DNA of 55,024 nucleotides from Chloroflexota bacterium (GCA_019873665.1 JAIOAV010000020.1:1-55024), one strand, 5' to 3'. Positions 1-10,340 are shown, counted from the stretch's first letter. Notes: generated by a model not told the origin, from the sequence alone. A program made the numbers and translations.

Positions 1-1568
1 TGCGTGACCGTCTCGGTTGCCGTCGGTGTGGCGGTCGCTGTGGCGGTAGGCGTGGCGGTCACCGTGTGCGTCTCGGTCGGCGTCGGCGTGCCTGTGGGCA
101 TCGTGGTGTGCGTGGGCGTGCCGGTCGCCGTGGGCGTCGCCGTGTCGGTGGGCGTGCTCGTGAGCGTGGCCGTCGCCGTGGCGGTGGGCAACGGCGGCCG
201 CACGTAGATCGGGCCGCTTCGCCCAAGATGTCCATATGCCAGATCCTCTACTTCTGCAAAGACGTGTACACCCTCCACCGACGTGATCACCACCGTCAAG
301 ATGCGGTGCCCGGCATCTGCCGGCGTAAAGGCGTAGACTAGTGCCGCGCCCAGCGGCTCATTGGTGCCCTGTAGGCGTATCGTCAGCGCCGCAGTGCCGA
401 CATAATCCACAACCGGCTGACCGTGCGCGTCGAGTAGCGTGATATCCACATCAAACGGGATGCCACGGATCACCTGCTCCGGGGCTAGAACGCGGAAGGT
501 TGGGGGCGGAGTAGGCGTCCAGGTTACGGTCGGTGTCTGGGTCAGTGTGGATGTGCTGGTCTGCGTGGGAGTGGTCGTCGTGGTGGGCGTCCAGCTCGCT
601 GTCGCGGTGGCTGTGGGCGTTAGCGTCGTAGTGGCTGTGGCGGTGGCAGTTGGCGTCGGCGTAATCGTCGCCGCGATGTGCAGGATCGCCAGCGGCTGCC
701 CCAGACGATCCACCATGGTCACCGTGCGCGCCGTCTGGTCGCTGAGCCGCGTTGCTGTTACCGTGAGGTGCGTCGTCGCCTCAGGCAGCAGGTAGACCTC
801 GATCTGGAAGCGGCCATCCGCCGTCTGTTGGCGATAAGCGCCGGTCTCGCACTCGATCAACACCTCGACATCCGGCTCGGTCGCACCAGTGATAGTCTGC
901 TGCAAGAGGTGTGTCGGCGAGGTAACTGGGTCAACCGACAGTGCCGGCCCGCGCGGGCCAGTGGACGTCGGCGTGGCGCTCCCCGCCACGGTCGCGGTAG
1001 GAGTCGTCGTCGGTGTGGCGGTGGAAGGCCAGGTGGTGGCGGTGGCAGTGCTCGTGGGAAGCATGGGGTTGCGCGTCAGTGTCAGGGTATACGGCTGCTG
1101 CTGGTCAAATGCATCATCTGCGCCGACGACCTCCACCAGGAACGCGCTGCTCGGGCCGTTGACCTGCACGAGCACCTCTTCATCTCGCGTTCCCAGATTA
1201 GTAGAACGCCCGATGAGGATATCCTCCTCATAGACGAACAAGTCATAGTTCGCCGGCATATCTGTCAGCGTAACGCGAAAGCTGAGGAGCGGCGTGCCAT
1301 CATCACAGAGATGAAAGAGATCTCGGTCGCCGGCTGAGCAGATCAAGCCGTGCAGTGGCGTGTCGCACAGCGTCGTCGCCGTGTCTGGCGTGTCGTTCGG
1401 CTCGTGAGGATCGAGGCATGACACGCTCTGGTGAACTACCCACGGCAGGTGCACCACGTGCGCGCTGGAGGTGACTGCCGGGCCGGCGCCGGTAGCGGGC
1501 GTCGCCCAGGCGGCAGCGACGAGCAGGGACAGCAGCAAATACGGCAGAAGAATGACGCTCTTTTTCAC
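1..1568 (-). CDS. Secreted Thr/Pro-rich multidomain protein, C-terminus cut by window edge
   Basis: The reading frame is open from a GTG at 1568 to the window start, so about 522 codons are visible and the C-terminus is missing. A GAAGGGGGAT ribosome site lies just upstream of the GTG. The N-terminus (VKKSVILLPYLLLSLLVAAA) is a signal peptide. Next comes a short H-V-V-H-L-P-W-V-V-H segment, then a region of about 115 residues that resembles a pre-peptidase C-terminal (PPC) beta-sandwich (starts D-P-H-E-P-N-D-T, with paired Cys). Long Thr/Pro/Ala linkers follow, separating one or two Ig-like modules (one starts near A-L-S-V-D-P-V-T-S-P-T-H). It is probably an envelope or extracellular protein of unknown binding role. 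The same architecture recurs at 37082-39742. The linker DNA is a degenerate GTGGCGGT-type repeat. Confidence 0.8.
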   Translation of the reverse strand, partial: MKKSVILLPYLLLSLLVAAAWATPATGAGPAVTSSAHVVHLPWVVHQSVSCLDPHEPNDTPDTATTLCDTPLHGLICSAGDRDLFHLCDDGTPLLSFRVTLTDMPANYDLFVYEEDILIGRSTNLGTRDEEVLVQVNGPSSAFLVEVVGADDAFDQQQPYTLTLTRNPMLPTSTATATTWPSTATPTTTPTATVAGSATPTSTGPRGPALSVDPVTSPTHLLQQTITGATEPDVEVLIECETGAYRQQTADGRFQIEVYLLPEATTHLTVTATRLSDQTARTVTMVDRLGQPLAILHIAATITPTPTATATATTTLTPTATATASWTPTTTTTPTQTSTSTLTQTPTVTWTPTPPPTFRVLAPEQVIRGIPFDVDITLLDAHGQPVVDYVGTAALTIRLQGTNEPLGAALVYAFTPADAGHRILTVVITSVEGVHVFAEVEDLAYGHLGRSGPIYVRPPLPTATATATLTSTPTDTATPTATGTPTHTTMPTGTPTPTETHTVTATPTATATATPTATETVT

Positions 1569-1637
1569 CCGATCCCCCTTCTCTGTGTAACGCCGCTTTC
1601 TGGCGCGCAGCCTATCGCCCGGCCGAGAAGCGAGCTA

Positions 1638-2564
1638 TCAACGATCCTTATCTTTGCCCCAGCGGATGGCGACCGGCAACGAATCGCGCACGCTGCGCAG
1701 GGCGACGAGGAGGGCAATTGCGCCTGTCAAGATAAACAGGGCACCTCGCACGGGGCGGGGTATGAATTGCAGGGTGATGTAATAGACGAACTCCGGAAAT
1801 GGACGCACGCGATACAGATGGGTGAGCAGATAGGCAATGCCCAGGCTAAGCCAGATGCCGCCGACAACAAACCAAACAAGCCATCGCCCACCATAGCGGA
1901 TCATTTGCGGCGCGCGCTGATCCGGTTGCGGGCGCGCCGTATAGGCAGTCAGCGTGGGCAGCGCGCTGGCCGGGAGATCTTCAGGGAGTCCGGCAGACCC
2001 GTCAATCTCATCAGCTCCCTGTGAGAGCGCTGCAGGGCGAGCGTGGCCGAGTTCTTGGGCAATCTCTTCCTCGCTCAGCACGTAGCTCACCGCCTGCCGC
2101 AGGTCGCGCGCCACAGGGAAATCGCTTGGTTCGGGCTGAAAGCCCCCATACAGCTCGTCTATCGTCCGGCCATTGAGCACGAGGATAGGGCGGCAGCCAG
2201 CCATGTATGCCAGAGACACATCGTTAGGGGTATCGCAGATGACATAACTCTCATCGAGGCGCAGGTCCAGATGGCGCGCCGCTTGCCAGAGAAAGCCGGG
2301 ACGCGTGTGCCAGCAAAAGCAGAGCTCCCCAGCCGTGTGAGGGCAGTGTATCTCCGCATCTACCCGTCCGCCGGCCGCGGTGATCTCCTCCACAAGGCGG
2401 GCAGCAGCGGCTTCTGGCACTTCCGCCTGAGCTGGTTCTGGCGCATCAGTATCAAGGAGGACGGTGTACAGGGCGCTATGCGCCAGCGGCGCGAGCGCCG
2501 CCAGGGTGGTGCGATGGTTCTTTTCCTTCATCAAGCAGGCGCTGGAGATAAATGCCGCTCTCAT
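1638..2564 (-). CDS. Membrane-anchored HAD-like protein (GmhB-like fold) lacking motif I aspartates
   Basis: Protein of 308 aa. The ATG at 2564 has GGGAGA seven bases upstream, which is better than in-frame starts further up. Residues 1-140 align by eye with the histidinol-phosphatase/GmhB class of HAD phosphatases: a C-x-H...C-x-C zinc-loop pattern (C74, H76, C82, C84), then R-P-G and the motif IV aspartates D111-x3-D115. The usual N-terminal nucleophile motif D-x-D-G-T is replaced by I-S-S-A-C at residues 6-10, and the motif III lysine appears lost (W-H-T-R-P-G). Two membrane helices follow (about 228-250 and 272-292), with a short basic tail. The transmembrane part (Y-I-T-L-Q-F-I-P-R-P) resembles the membrane module I recall from Chloroflexota YvcK/CofD-like proteins. 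Phosphatase activity is unlikely; a binding or structural role is inferred. Confidence 0.7.
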   Translation of the reverse strand: MRAAFISSACLMKEKNHRTTLAALAPLAHSALYTVLLDTDAPEPAQAEVPEAAAARLVEEITAAGGRVDAEIHCPHTAGELCFCWHTRPGFLWQAARHLDLRLDESYVICDTPNDVSLAYMAGCRPILVLNGRTIDELYGGFQPEPSDFPVARDLRQAVSYVLSEEEIAQELGHARPAALSQGADEIDGSAGLPEDLPASALPTLTAYTARPQPDQRAPQMIRYGGRWLVWFVVGGIWLSLGIAYLLTHLYRVRPFPEFVYYITLQFIPRPVRGALFILTGAIALLVALRSVRDSLPVAIRWGKDKDR

Positions 2565-2610
2565 CCTATTCTCCCCTATCAAACTCCCGCGACTCGTTCC
2601 ACACTCCATC

Positions 2611-2639
2611 ATCATAGCACGACTGCGCACGCGGTGCAA
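2611..2639 (-). promoter_or_regulatory. Sigma-70-like promoter for the HAD-like gene
   Basis: On the minus strand, TTGCAC (2639-2634), a 17 bp spacer and TATGAT (2616-2611). The predicted start of transcription is about 40 bases before the ATG at 2564. Confidence 0.5.
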
Positions 2640-2758
2640 ACCCGGCCACGATCATCCTGCGCGGTGCGGAACCTTCTCTTGCAGCGCAACGTCTTGATAG
2701 CGTGCGGTCGATGTAGTGCAACCGGCAAGGTTGCGGCGACGGATATGGAGGGTCTCAA

Positions 2759-5059
2759 ATGTCCACATTATGGCAGTATCGCAGCGCGCGCATTGCGCTA
2801 CTGGTTCTTGTGCTCTTCCTCGCCACTGTGTCAGTGGCGCGTGCTGATGGCATCATCATCCCGCGGCCGCCGGTTCCACCGCGGCCTCTGGAGCCGGTCG
2901 CCAGCCTGGCGATCCGCTACCATCGCGTCACTGTCACGATCGAGGGGCAGATAGCGACTACCGAAGTGGACCAGGTATTTGTCAACGAGCTTCCTTATGA
3001 GTTAGAGGGGACCTATATGTTCCCCCTGCCGGACGGCGCGGCCATCTCCGATTTTGCCATGTTCGTGGATGATCGCAAGGTGGAGGGGCGACTGCTGGAT
3101 CAGGACGAGGCGCGACGCATCTACGAGGAAATCGTGCGCGAGCAGAAAGATCCGGCACTGCTGCAGTATGTCGGCCGCAACGCTTTCCAGGCGCGTATCT
3201 ACCCCATCCCGGCGCACGGCGAAAAGCGCGTCGTCATCCGCTATAGCGAGGTGTTGCGCGCGGAGGCGGGGCTGGTGCGTTATCTGTACCCGCTCGACAC
3301 GGAGCGGTTCTCCAGCAAGCCGATCGCGGATGTGAGCATCCACGTGGACATCCGCACGCCGCAGCCGCTGAAGGCACTCTACTCGCCCAGCCACGCGGTG
3401 GCCGTGGAGCGAGACGGCGAGCGGCACGCTGTCGTCAGCTTCGAGGAACACAATACCAAACCGGATCGCGACTTTGAGCTGTACTATAGCACCGCGAACG
3501 ATGATGTAGGCGTCAGCCTCCTCTCGTACAAGGAGGCGAACGAGGATGGCTTTTTCCTGCTGCTGGTCAGCCCCAAGGTGGCCGCGGCGGATGCCGAGAT
3601 CGTCGCCAAGGACGTGGTGATCGTGCTGGATACATCCGGCAGCATGCGCGGCGCCAAGATGCAACAGGCCAAGGACGCGCTGTACTATATCTTGGATCAC
3701 CTGCACGATGAGGATCGCTTCAACATCGTGGCCTTTAGCAGCGGCACGCGGCGGTATGCGGCGACGCTGCGCCCCGCCGACGAGCGAGATGAAGCGCGCA
3801 GTTTTGTGCGCGAACTGGAGGCAGCGGGTGGCACGAACATCAATCGCGCCCTGCTGGAGGCGCTGAATCTGCTGCCGGGAGGCGAGCGCCCGCAGATCAT
3901 CCTCTTTCTCACCGACGGCTTGGCGACCGAGGGAGTAGTGGCGACGCAGGAGATCCTGGACAATGTACGCGAAGCTGCGCCGCGCGCCGTGCGGCTCTTT
4001 GCGTTTGGCGTCGGTGATGAGGTGAATACGATCCTGCTGGACACGATAGCACAGGAGCATCGCGGCGCGAGCGCGTATGTCCGCCCCAGCCAAAGCATTG
4101 CCGAGGTAGTGAGTGCCTTCTATGCCAAAGTGGGCACGCCGCTGCTGGCGGACGTGAGCCTCGATTTCGGCGGTGCGCTGGTGGAGGATATCTATCCGTA
4201 CCCACTTCCTGACCTCTTTGCCGGGAGTCAGCTCATCGTGGCCGGACGCTATCGCAAGGGCGGCACGATCACCGTCACGCTGCGCGGGCAGGTCAACGGC
4301 AAGGCCAAAACATACACCTACCCCGGCCTGACGCTTGCGGAGCGCGGCGGTGCGGCGTTCATCGCGCGCCTCTGGGCCACGCGCAAGATCGGCCATCTGC
4401 TCAATGAGATTCGCCTGCGCGGCGAAGACCGCGAGTTAGTGGATGAAATCGTGTCGCTGAGCGTGCGCTACGGCATCATGACGCCCTATACCGCCTTCCT
4501 TGTGGACGAGAATGAGGATGTGCTAACGCAGGCGGGACGCGAGCAGGTCGCTAACCGGATGTCGGAAGCGGCGCAACAACCTGCGCCCGCCTATGGCTCC
4601 AAGGCGGTGGAGAGCAGTGTGGGACAGCGTACGCTGCGCGAAAGCGATGTGGCACCGACGGCGCAAGTTACCGAGATCAAGCATGTGCGCAATATCTCCT
4701 TCATCCTGCGCGACGGCGTCTGGGTGGACACGCGATATGATCCACACAAGGCGACGACTATCAAGGTGCGCTTTGGCAGCGATGCCTACTTTGCGCTGCT
4801 GGCAGCGCATCCGGATTGGGGCGCGTATCTGTCCGTTGGCCCGCGAGTGATCGCGCTGCTGGACGGTGTTTTCTACGAGATCTCTGAGGCAGAAGGGGCG
4901 ACGGACGCGCCCGTGCCAACCGCTACCGTGGCGGCAACTACCGCGCCGGTGGCGACGGCTACTCCGCGCCCGTCCCCGACTGTGACGCCTGCCGCAACGC
5001 CGCTGGAGCCATCCATCTTGACACGACTTGTGCACTGGCTGCGCGGCCTATTGAAGTAG
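2759..5059 (+). CDS. VIT and von Willebrand factor A domain surface protein
   Basis: Protein of 766 aa with a GGAG ribosome site before the ATG. Residues 1-29 are a signal peptide ending A-R-A. Residues about 47-170 form a VIT (vault/inter-alpha-trypsin) domain, with the typical Y-x-F-P-L-P and E-E-A/Y-E-x-I-V-R-E-x-K-D-P-A-L-L features. Residues about 285-455 are a VWA domain with an intact metal-binding MIDAS (D291-T-S-G-S295). A middle beta-rich region and a Thr/Pro/Ala linker lead to a short amphipathic C-terminal helix (I-L-T-R-L-V-H-W-L-R-G-L-L-K) that may tether it to the membrane. Proteins of this type are thought to bind ligands through the MIDAS ion. The gene is monocistronic, with a strong hairpin behind it. 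Confidence 0.9.
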   Translation: MSTLWQYRSARIALLVLVLFLATVSVARADGIIIPRPPVPPRPLEPVASLAIRYHRVTVTIEGQIATTEVDQVFVNELPYELEGTYMFPLPDGAAISDFAMFVDDRKVEGRLLDQDEARRIYEEIVREQKDPALLQYVGRNAFQARIYPIPAHGEKRVVIRYSEVLRAEAGLVRYLYPLDTERFSSKPIADVSIHVDIRTPQPLKALYSPSHAVAVERDGERHAVVSFEEHNTKPDRDFELYYSTANDDVGVSLLSYKEANEDGFFLLLVSPKVAAADAEIVAKDVVIVLDTSGSMRGAKMQQAKDALYYILDHLHDEDRFNIVAFSSGTRRYAATLRPADERDEARSFVRELEAAGGTNINRALLEALNLLPGGERPQIILFLTDGLATEGVVATQEILDNVREAAPRAVRLFAFGVGDEVNTILLDTIAQEHRGASAYVRPSQSIAEVVSAFYAKVGTPLLADVSLDFGGALVEDIYPYPLPDLFAGSQLIVAGRYRKGGTITVTLRGQVNGKAKTYTYPGLTLAERGGAAFIARLWATRKIGHLLNEIRLRGEDRELVDEIVSLSVRYGIMTPYTAFLVDENEDVLTQAGREQVANRMSEAAQQPAPAYGSKAVESSVGQRTLRESDVAPTAQVTEIKHVRNISFILRDGVWVDTRYDPHKATTIKVRFGSDAYFALLAAHPDWGAYLSVGPRVIALLDGVFYEISEAEGATDAPVPTATVAATTAPVATATPRPSPTVTPAATPLEPSILTRLVHWLRGLLK

Positions 5060-5116
5060 GGTAGGCGTGCGGCGCGAGCGTTGCCCTGCTGACGGCATGT
5101 TAGGGGGCAAATAGAA

Positions 5117-5160
5117 TCGCAGCCGCGGGGCCGGACAGATACCCGGCCCCGCGGCTGCGA
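5117..5160. terminator. 18-bp perfect hairpin between convergent genes
   Basis: The arms TCGCAGCCGCGGGGCCGG (5117-5134) and CCGGCCCCGCGGCTGCGA (5143-5160) are perfectly complementary around an 8-base loop. It lies between the VIT/VWA gene (plus) and the oxidoreductase gene (minus), so it can serve both. No T-run follows on either strand. Confidence 0.65.
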
Positions 5161-5172
5161 AGGTGCTGCTCT

Positions 5173-6585
<1,413 letters not shown>

Positions 6586-6637
6586 GATGCTCCTCTCCTC
6601 CTGTTTCCGCGCTTCGGCGCGCTTTTCTGCTAGGTCG

Positions 6638-6666
6638 AGTATACCACTGGTGGGAAAATCGGCCAA
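6638..6666 (-). promoter_or_regulatory. Promoter of the Gfo/Idh gene
   Basis: Minus strand TTGGCC (6666-6661), 17 bp, TATACT (6643-6638). Its position, after the stop of the upstream gene and about 50 bases before the ATG at 6585, supports that ATG as the true start. Confidence 0.55.
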
Positions 6667-6672
6667 CGCCCG

Positions 6673-7488
6673 TCACTCGGCTGCACACTGCGCGCGCGGC
6701 GGCCAACCGCCCGCGAGCATCACGTGCGCGCAATTGGTGAGCAGCACGTCAATGCCATCGCGAATGTATCGTGCGCCGTCTTCTGGCTCGTCTGACCAGA
6801 ACAGGTTGCAGATAAGGCCCGCCTCATGCGCGTGGCGGATGTCCGCCGCAGTGACGATGCGGCGGAACTGCACGCGCTGGCATTCGTACTGCCGCGCCAG
6901 CGCCACCTGCATGGTCGGGTCGTGTTGCGCCAGCAGACAGGTGCGTGGCACATCCGGAGCGTGCTCGCGGGCGTGCTGTAACACAGCCTCTGTGCCGCTG
7001 GCGAGATAGGCCAGCCCCAGCCGCGCGTGTTCGCGCACAAGATCGCAAACCCGGGTGACGAGTCGGCCGTGCGCCCCTGCTTCCTTGATATGGATGTTTA
7101 GCACGATGCGGCCATCCACGAGGTCGAGCACCTGCTCCAGGCGCGGGATGCGAATGCCGCGCCACACGTCGCCCCATCGGATGCCCGCGTCCAGCCGCTG
7201 GATATCGTCCCATGACAGGTCAGCGATCAGGCCCCGACCGTCGGTGGTGCGGTCCACAGATCTGTCGTGGCAGACCACCGGCACTCCGTCCCGCGAGAGC
7301 CAGAGGTCGAATTCCAGCTCGTGCGCGCTCACGGCGATAGCTGCGGCAAAGGCGGGCAGGGTGTTTTCGGGGCACGCCTGGCTGAGCCCGCGATGCGCGC
7401 AGAGACGCGGAAAGGGCGCCGTGCTGATCCGGCGCGCTCTCTCCATCCATGCATGATGTGTACTGAGGCCATCGTCCGCAACTGACAT
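6673..7488 (-). CDS. Glycerophosphodiester phosphodiesterase family protein
   Basis: Protein of 271 aa; the ATG at 7488 follows GGGGAG. The TIM-barrel GDPD signature is complete at the N-terminus: A-H-R-G (H32, R33), E-N-T (E41, N42), E-F-D (E59, D61, metal ligands) and H74. It should hydrolyse glycerophosphodiesters to glycerol 3-phosphate and an alcohol with a divalent metal. No signal peptide is present, so it is cytoplasmic. It is followed after about 90 bases by the oxidoreductase gene, which has a separate promoter. Glycerol-related genes (dhaK, dhaL) lie far away in this window. Confidence 0.88.
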   Translation of the reverse strand: MSVADDGLSTHHAWMERARRISTAPFPRLCAHRGLSQACPENTLPAFAAAIAVSAHELEFDLWLSRDGVPVVCHDRSVDRTTDGRGLIADLSWDDIQRLDAGIRWGDVWRGIRIPRLEQVLDLVDGRIVLNIHIKEAGAHGRLVTRVCDLVREHARLGLAYLASGTEAVLQHAREHAPDVPRTCLLAQHDPTMQVALARQYECQRVQFRRIVTAADIRHAHEAGLICNLFWSDEPEDGARYIRDGIDVLLTNCAHVMLAGGWPPRAQCAAE

Positions 7489-7550
7489 GATCTCCCCTGC
7501 CTCAGGATAGTGTGTGCCGACCGCAGAACACCCGCACACCCGGTAGCAGG

Positions 7551-7650
7551 CCTATCTTCCAGCGGCAGCCAATCGCCAATGGCTGTCTGAACCTGAGCAT
7601 CTGTCGGCCGGTTCCCTTTGTCCACAAACAGGCCAATGCTTAACTCCCTT
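7551..7650 (-). pseudogene. Possible remnant of a DUF3788-like gene
   Basis: In one minus frame a GGGAG ribosome-like site is followed by codons for G-L-F-V-D-K-G-N-R-P-T-D-A-Q-V-Q-T-A-I-G. This recalls the start of DUF3788 proteins (D-K-x-x-x-P-T-D-x-x-x-x-x-x-I-G). The likeness stops after about 28 codons, where the frame runs into the leader of the phosphodiesterase gene. It reads as a deletion remnant; chance similarity is possible. Confidence 0.25.
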
Positions 7651-7753
7651 TGCCTTTCCGCTGCCACTGGCCCAGATAGACCGCGCCCAACCGCCATCCG
7701 TCGGATCTCGCACATCCCCGGGCACCCGTTGCACCTCGCTTGACCTGCGGTGC

Positions 7754-7783
7754 AGTATAGGCGCACACGATGCCGCGTGTCAA
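7754..7783 (-). promoter_or_regulatory. Strong promoter upstream of the phosphodiesterase gene
   Basis: Minus strand TTGACA (7783-7778), 18 bp, TATACT (7759-7754). The transcript would start near 7747 and carry a leader of about 260 bases, including the gene remnant, before the ATG at 7488. The rest of the 7489-7992 intergenic stretch shows no intact gene. Confidence 0.6.
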
Positions 7784-7900
7784 GTCTGGTATCCGGGTGA
7801 ACGCCTTCCGCCCGGGCTGCTGTGGCGCCTGCGAGCCCTCGGACGTAGCCGAGCTCTCGTCGCGGAGCCGATGTGACCTGCCTGAATGGCTTGTATCCGT

Positions 7901-7929
7901 TTGACCGCGCGCGCGAAGTGTGCTACCTT
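7901..7929 (+). promoter_or_regulatory. Promoter of the MFS gene
   Basis: TTGACC (7901-7906), 17 bp, TACCTT (7924-7929). It lies inside the longest possible reading frame of the MFS gene and so favours the ATG at 7993. Confidence 0.45.
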
Positions 7930-7992
7930 GACGGCATCTCCGACGAAGCGAGGCATGCATCGCGTGTTCACTCATCTCGGGCAAGGTCCCTC

Positions 7993-9222
7993 ATGGCCAT
8001 CCCCTTTGGGTTAGGGCGTCGTTTCCCGTCGGCGCGGCGGGTGGACTTTCGCTGGTACTGGTTGGGAATGTTCTGCTACTCGTTCGGCATGCAGTCTCGC
8101 GCCGTGATTGCAGGGTGGCTGATCTACCAGCTCACCGGCTCGGCGCTTTCCATCGGCTGGTTCATCGGCACGTGGGGACTGGCCGCATTCTTTCTCTCCT
8201 TTGTGGGCGGCACGTTGATTGATCGGCTCAACCTGCGCCTGGTGCTCGTCGTGGCGCGCGGCGTGTCGGCGCTGGCGCTGACGGTCCTCTTCTTGCTGGT
8301 GCGAGCGGATCAGCTTGCCTTCTGGCATCTGCTGCTCTTCAACCTGGTGAACGGCGCGGTGGCAGCGTTCGAGTATCCGGGGCGCACGGCGGTCGTGCCC
8401 AAGCTGGTGCCCGGGCAGGAGCTAACGGGCGCATTCGGGCTGTCCTACACGGCGCAGAATCTGGCTGCCATCATCGGTCCGGCATTGGTGGGCCCCATTA
8501 TGGATCGCGTCGGCGCCGCTCCTGCGCTCCTGGTCACAGCGGCGGTCATGTGGGGCAGTGCGCTCTTTATCGTGCCGATCCGCCCCCATCTGTGTGAGCC
8601 GGCTACAGATTCGCGGCGCGCGCCGGTGTTGCAGGGGTTGCTGGATGGGCTGCGACATGTGCGGGCCACGCCGGTGCTGCTGGGCGCGGAGCTGCTGGTC
8701 CTGGTGTATGCCCTGCTTATGATGCCGTATCGCGACATCCTGCCCGCGATCGCGGCGGACGTGTTGCGCACCGGCGCCACCGGTCTTGGCCTGCTGTCGT
8801 CGGCACTGAGCACGGGCGCGTTGCTGGGGACGCTTTTCCTCTCTGCCGCCGGCGAGATCCGGCCACGCGGCCTCTATTTCCTGGGCGCGGCACTGATAGA
8901 GAGCGTGCTGCTGAGCGTGTTTGCCACCAGCCGCCTCTTCGTTGTGTCTTTGGCGCTGCTGGCGCTGGCAGGGATCGGCCATGGCTTTTTCATCCCGCTC
9001 AGCAACACGTTGTTGCAGGCATATGCCGCGCCGGAAATGCGCGGGCGCGTGATCGGCATGAACATGTTCATCTGGTCCTTGCAGCCGCTGGGCACCATCG
9101 CCATTGGCGCGGCGGCGGATCAGATCGGGCCGGCAAGAGCGCTCCTGTTCAGCGTCGTGGCCGCCGCCATCATCTACCTGGGCGTGCTGACCACCTCGCG
9201 CCGCATGCGCACCCTGCCATAG
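7993..9222 (+). CDS. Major facilitator superfamily exporter (EntS/MFS_3 type)
   Basis: Protein of 409 aa from the ATG at 7993, which is preceded by AAGG and a promoter; an in-frame GTG/ATG-rich extension to 7873 looks non-coding. It has about 12 hydrophobic helices. The loop 2-3 signature is present as G-G-T-L-I-D-R-L-N-L-R, matching the G-x3-D-R motif. The sequence style (long MFS_3-like N-half, Y-R-D-I-L-P-A-I-A between halves) resembles the enterobactin-exporter/transmembrane-secretion-effector branch. It probably exports a small molecule using the proton gradient; the cargo is unknown. The next gene on the strand starts 70 bases on, past a hairpin. Confidence 0.8.
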   Translation: MAIPFGLGRRFPSARRVDFRWYWLGMFCYSFGMQSRAVIAGWLIYQLTGSALSIGWFIGTWGLAAFFLSFVGGTLIDRLNLRLVLVVARGVSALALTVLFLLVRADQLAFWHLLLFNLVNGAVAAFEYPGRTAVVPKLVPGQELTGAFGLSYTAQNLAAIIGPALVGPIMDRVGAAPALLVTAAVMWGSALFIVPIRPHLCEPATDSRRAPVLQGLLDGLRHVRATPVLLGAELLVLVYALLMMPYRDILPAIAADVLRTGATGLGLLSSALSTGALLGTLFLSAAGEIRPRGLYFLGAALIESVLLSVFATSRLFVVSLALLALAGIGHGFFIPLSNTLLQAYAAPEMRGRVIGMNMFIWSLQPLGTIAIGAAADQIGPARALLFSVVAAAIIYLGVLTTSRRMRTLP

Positions 9223-9227
9223 ATCAC

Positions 9228-9261
9228 CTCACGCAAAGACGAGTCCCCATCTCTGCGTGAG
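9228..9261 (+). terminator. Hairpin after the MFS gene
   Basis: Arms CTCACGCAAAGA (9228-9239) and TCTCTGCGTGAG (9250-9261) pair over 12 positions with one mismatch and a 10-base loop. No strong T-run follows, so attenuation or full termination is uncertain. Confidence 0.4.
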
Positions 9262-9292
9262 CATCTTGTGCAGTCTGAAAGGGAGGCAAGGC

Positions 9293-10333
9293 ATGAAGGC
9301 AGCCATTTTCCGTGGGCCAGGCCAACTGGCTGTGGAAGAGATCGCATATCCCGAGTTGCCGCCCGATGGGCTGATCCTGCAGGTCAAGGCGTGTGGCATC
9401 TGCGGCTCGGACCTGCGCGCCTACCAGCATGGCCTTCGCTTTGACCGCGAGTGGCAGATCCTGGGCCACGAGATCGCCGGTGTGGTGGCGGAGGTGGGGC
9501 GGGATGTGCCCGACTATCAGGTGGGAGAGCGGCTGGCCATCGCCGCCGATGTGCACTGCCAGCAATGTTACTATTGCCGGCGCGCGCTCTATAACCTATG
9601 CGAGAACTGGCAGGTGATCGGTGCACACTATGCCGGGGGCATGGCCGAGTATATGCAGGTCCCGGAGGCGATCCTGCGACGCGGGATGGTGCACCGCATG
9701 CCGGAGGGACTCTCCTTTGTGGCGGCGACGGTGGCCGAGCCGGCGTCATCGGTGCTCGCCAGCCAGCACGAGATCGCTGTGGACCTAGGCGAAACCGTTG
9801 TGGTGATCGGCGACGGGCCGGTGGGCTGCCTGCACGTGCAGGTGGCGCGGGCGCGGGGCGCGCGGCCCATCCTCATCGGGCGGCGTGCGGAGCGGTTGCG
9901 TCTGGCGGAGCGGATCGGCGCGTGGCGGATCATTGACGCGCGGCAGGCGGACACCGTGGCCGCGGTGCGCGCGCTCACCGAGGGGCGCGGCGCGGATGTG
10001 GCCATTGTCGCTTGCGCCTCCAAAGAGGCGCAGGCCGACGCAGTCAATATGGTGCGCAAGCGTGGACGCGTCGTGCTCTTTGGCGGCCTGCCCAAGTCCG
10101 ATCCCATCACCCAGTTGGACAGCAACCGCATCCACTATGACGAGTTGCATATCTACGGCGCGTTCTCGTATCACCCGCGCTATCATCGTATGGCGCTGGA
10201 CCTGCTGGCGCGGGGTCAGATCGAGACGGACAAGATCGTAACGGCCACTTACCCGCTGGTGCGGGCGGTGGCGGCGTTCGAGGTGGCGCTGAGTCGCGCC
10301 GAGCTGAAGGTGGTGCTCACGGCGAACGAATAA
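9293..10333 (+). CDS. Zinc-dependent medium-chain alcohol/polyol dehydrogenase
   Basis: Protein of 346 aa with GGGAGG before the ATG at 9293. The catalytic zinc motifs are present (C-G-I-C-G-S-D at 34-40; G-H-E at 58-60). The structural zinc site has four Cys (C89, C92, C95, C103). A Rossmann motif V-V-V-I-G-D-G-P-V-G binds NAD(P). The overall pattern fits the threonine/sorbitol dehydrogenase branch, which oxidises a secondary alcohol of a polyol, sugar or amino acid. No partner gene narrows the substrate. It converges with the next gene with only seven bases between stops. Confidence 0.88.
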   Translation: MKAAIFRGPGQLAVEEIAYPELPPDGLILQVKACGICGSDLRAYQHGLRFDREWQILGHEIAGVVAEVGRDVPDYQVGERLAIAADVHCQQCYYCRRALYNLCENWQVIGAHYAGGMAEYMQVPEAILRRGMVHRMPEGLSFVAATVAEPASSVLASQHEIAVDLGETVVVIGDGPVGCLHVQVARARGARPILIGRRAERLRLAERIGAWRIIDARQADTVAAVRALTEGRGADVAIVACASKEAQADAVNMVRKRGRVVLFGGLPKSDPITQLDSNRIHYDELHIYGAFSYHPRYHRMALDLLARGQIETDKIVTATYPLVRAVAAFEVALSRAELKVVLTANE

Positions 10334-10340
10334 CTCGCGC

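Noticed and set aside
4..795. Plus-strand Val/Gly-rich reading frames
   Set aside because: They are the complement of Thr/Pro codon repeats in the minus-strand secreted protein. The same shadows occur at 10348-10596, 38475-38720 and 39015-39197.
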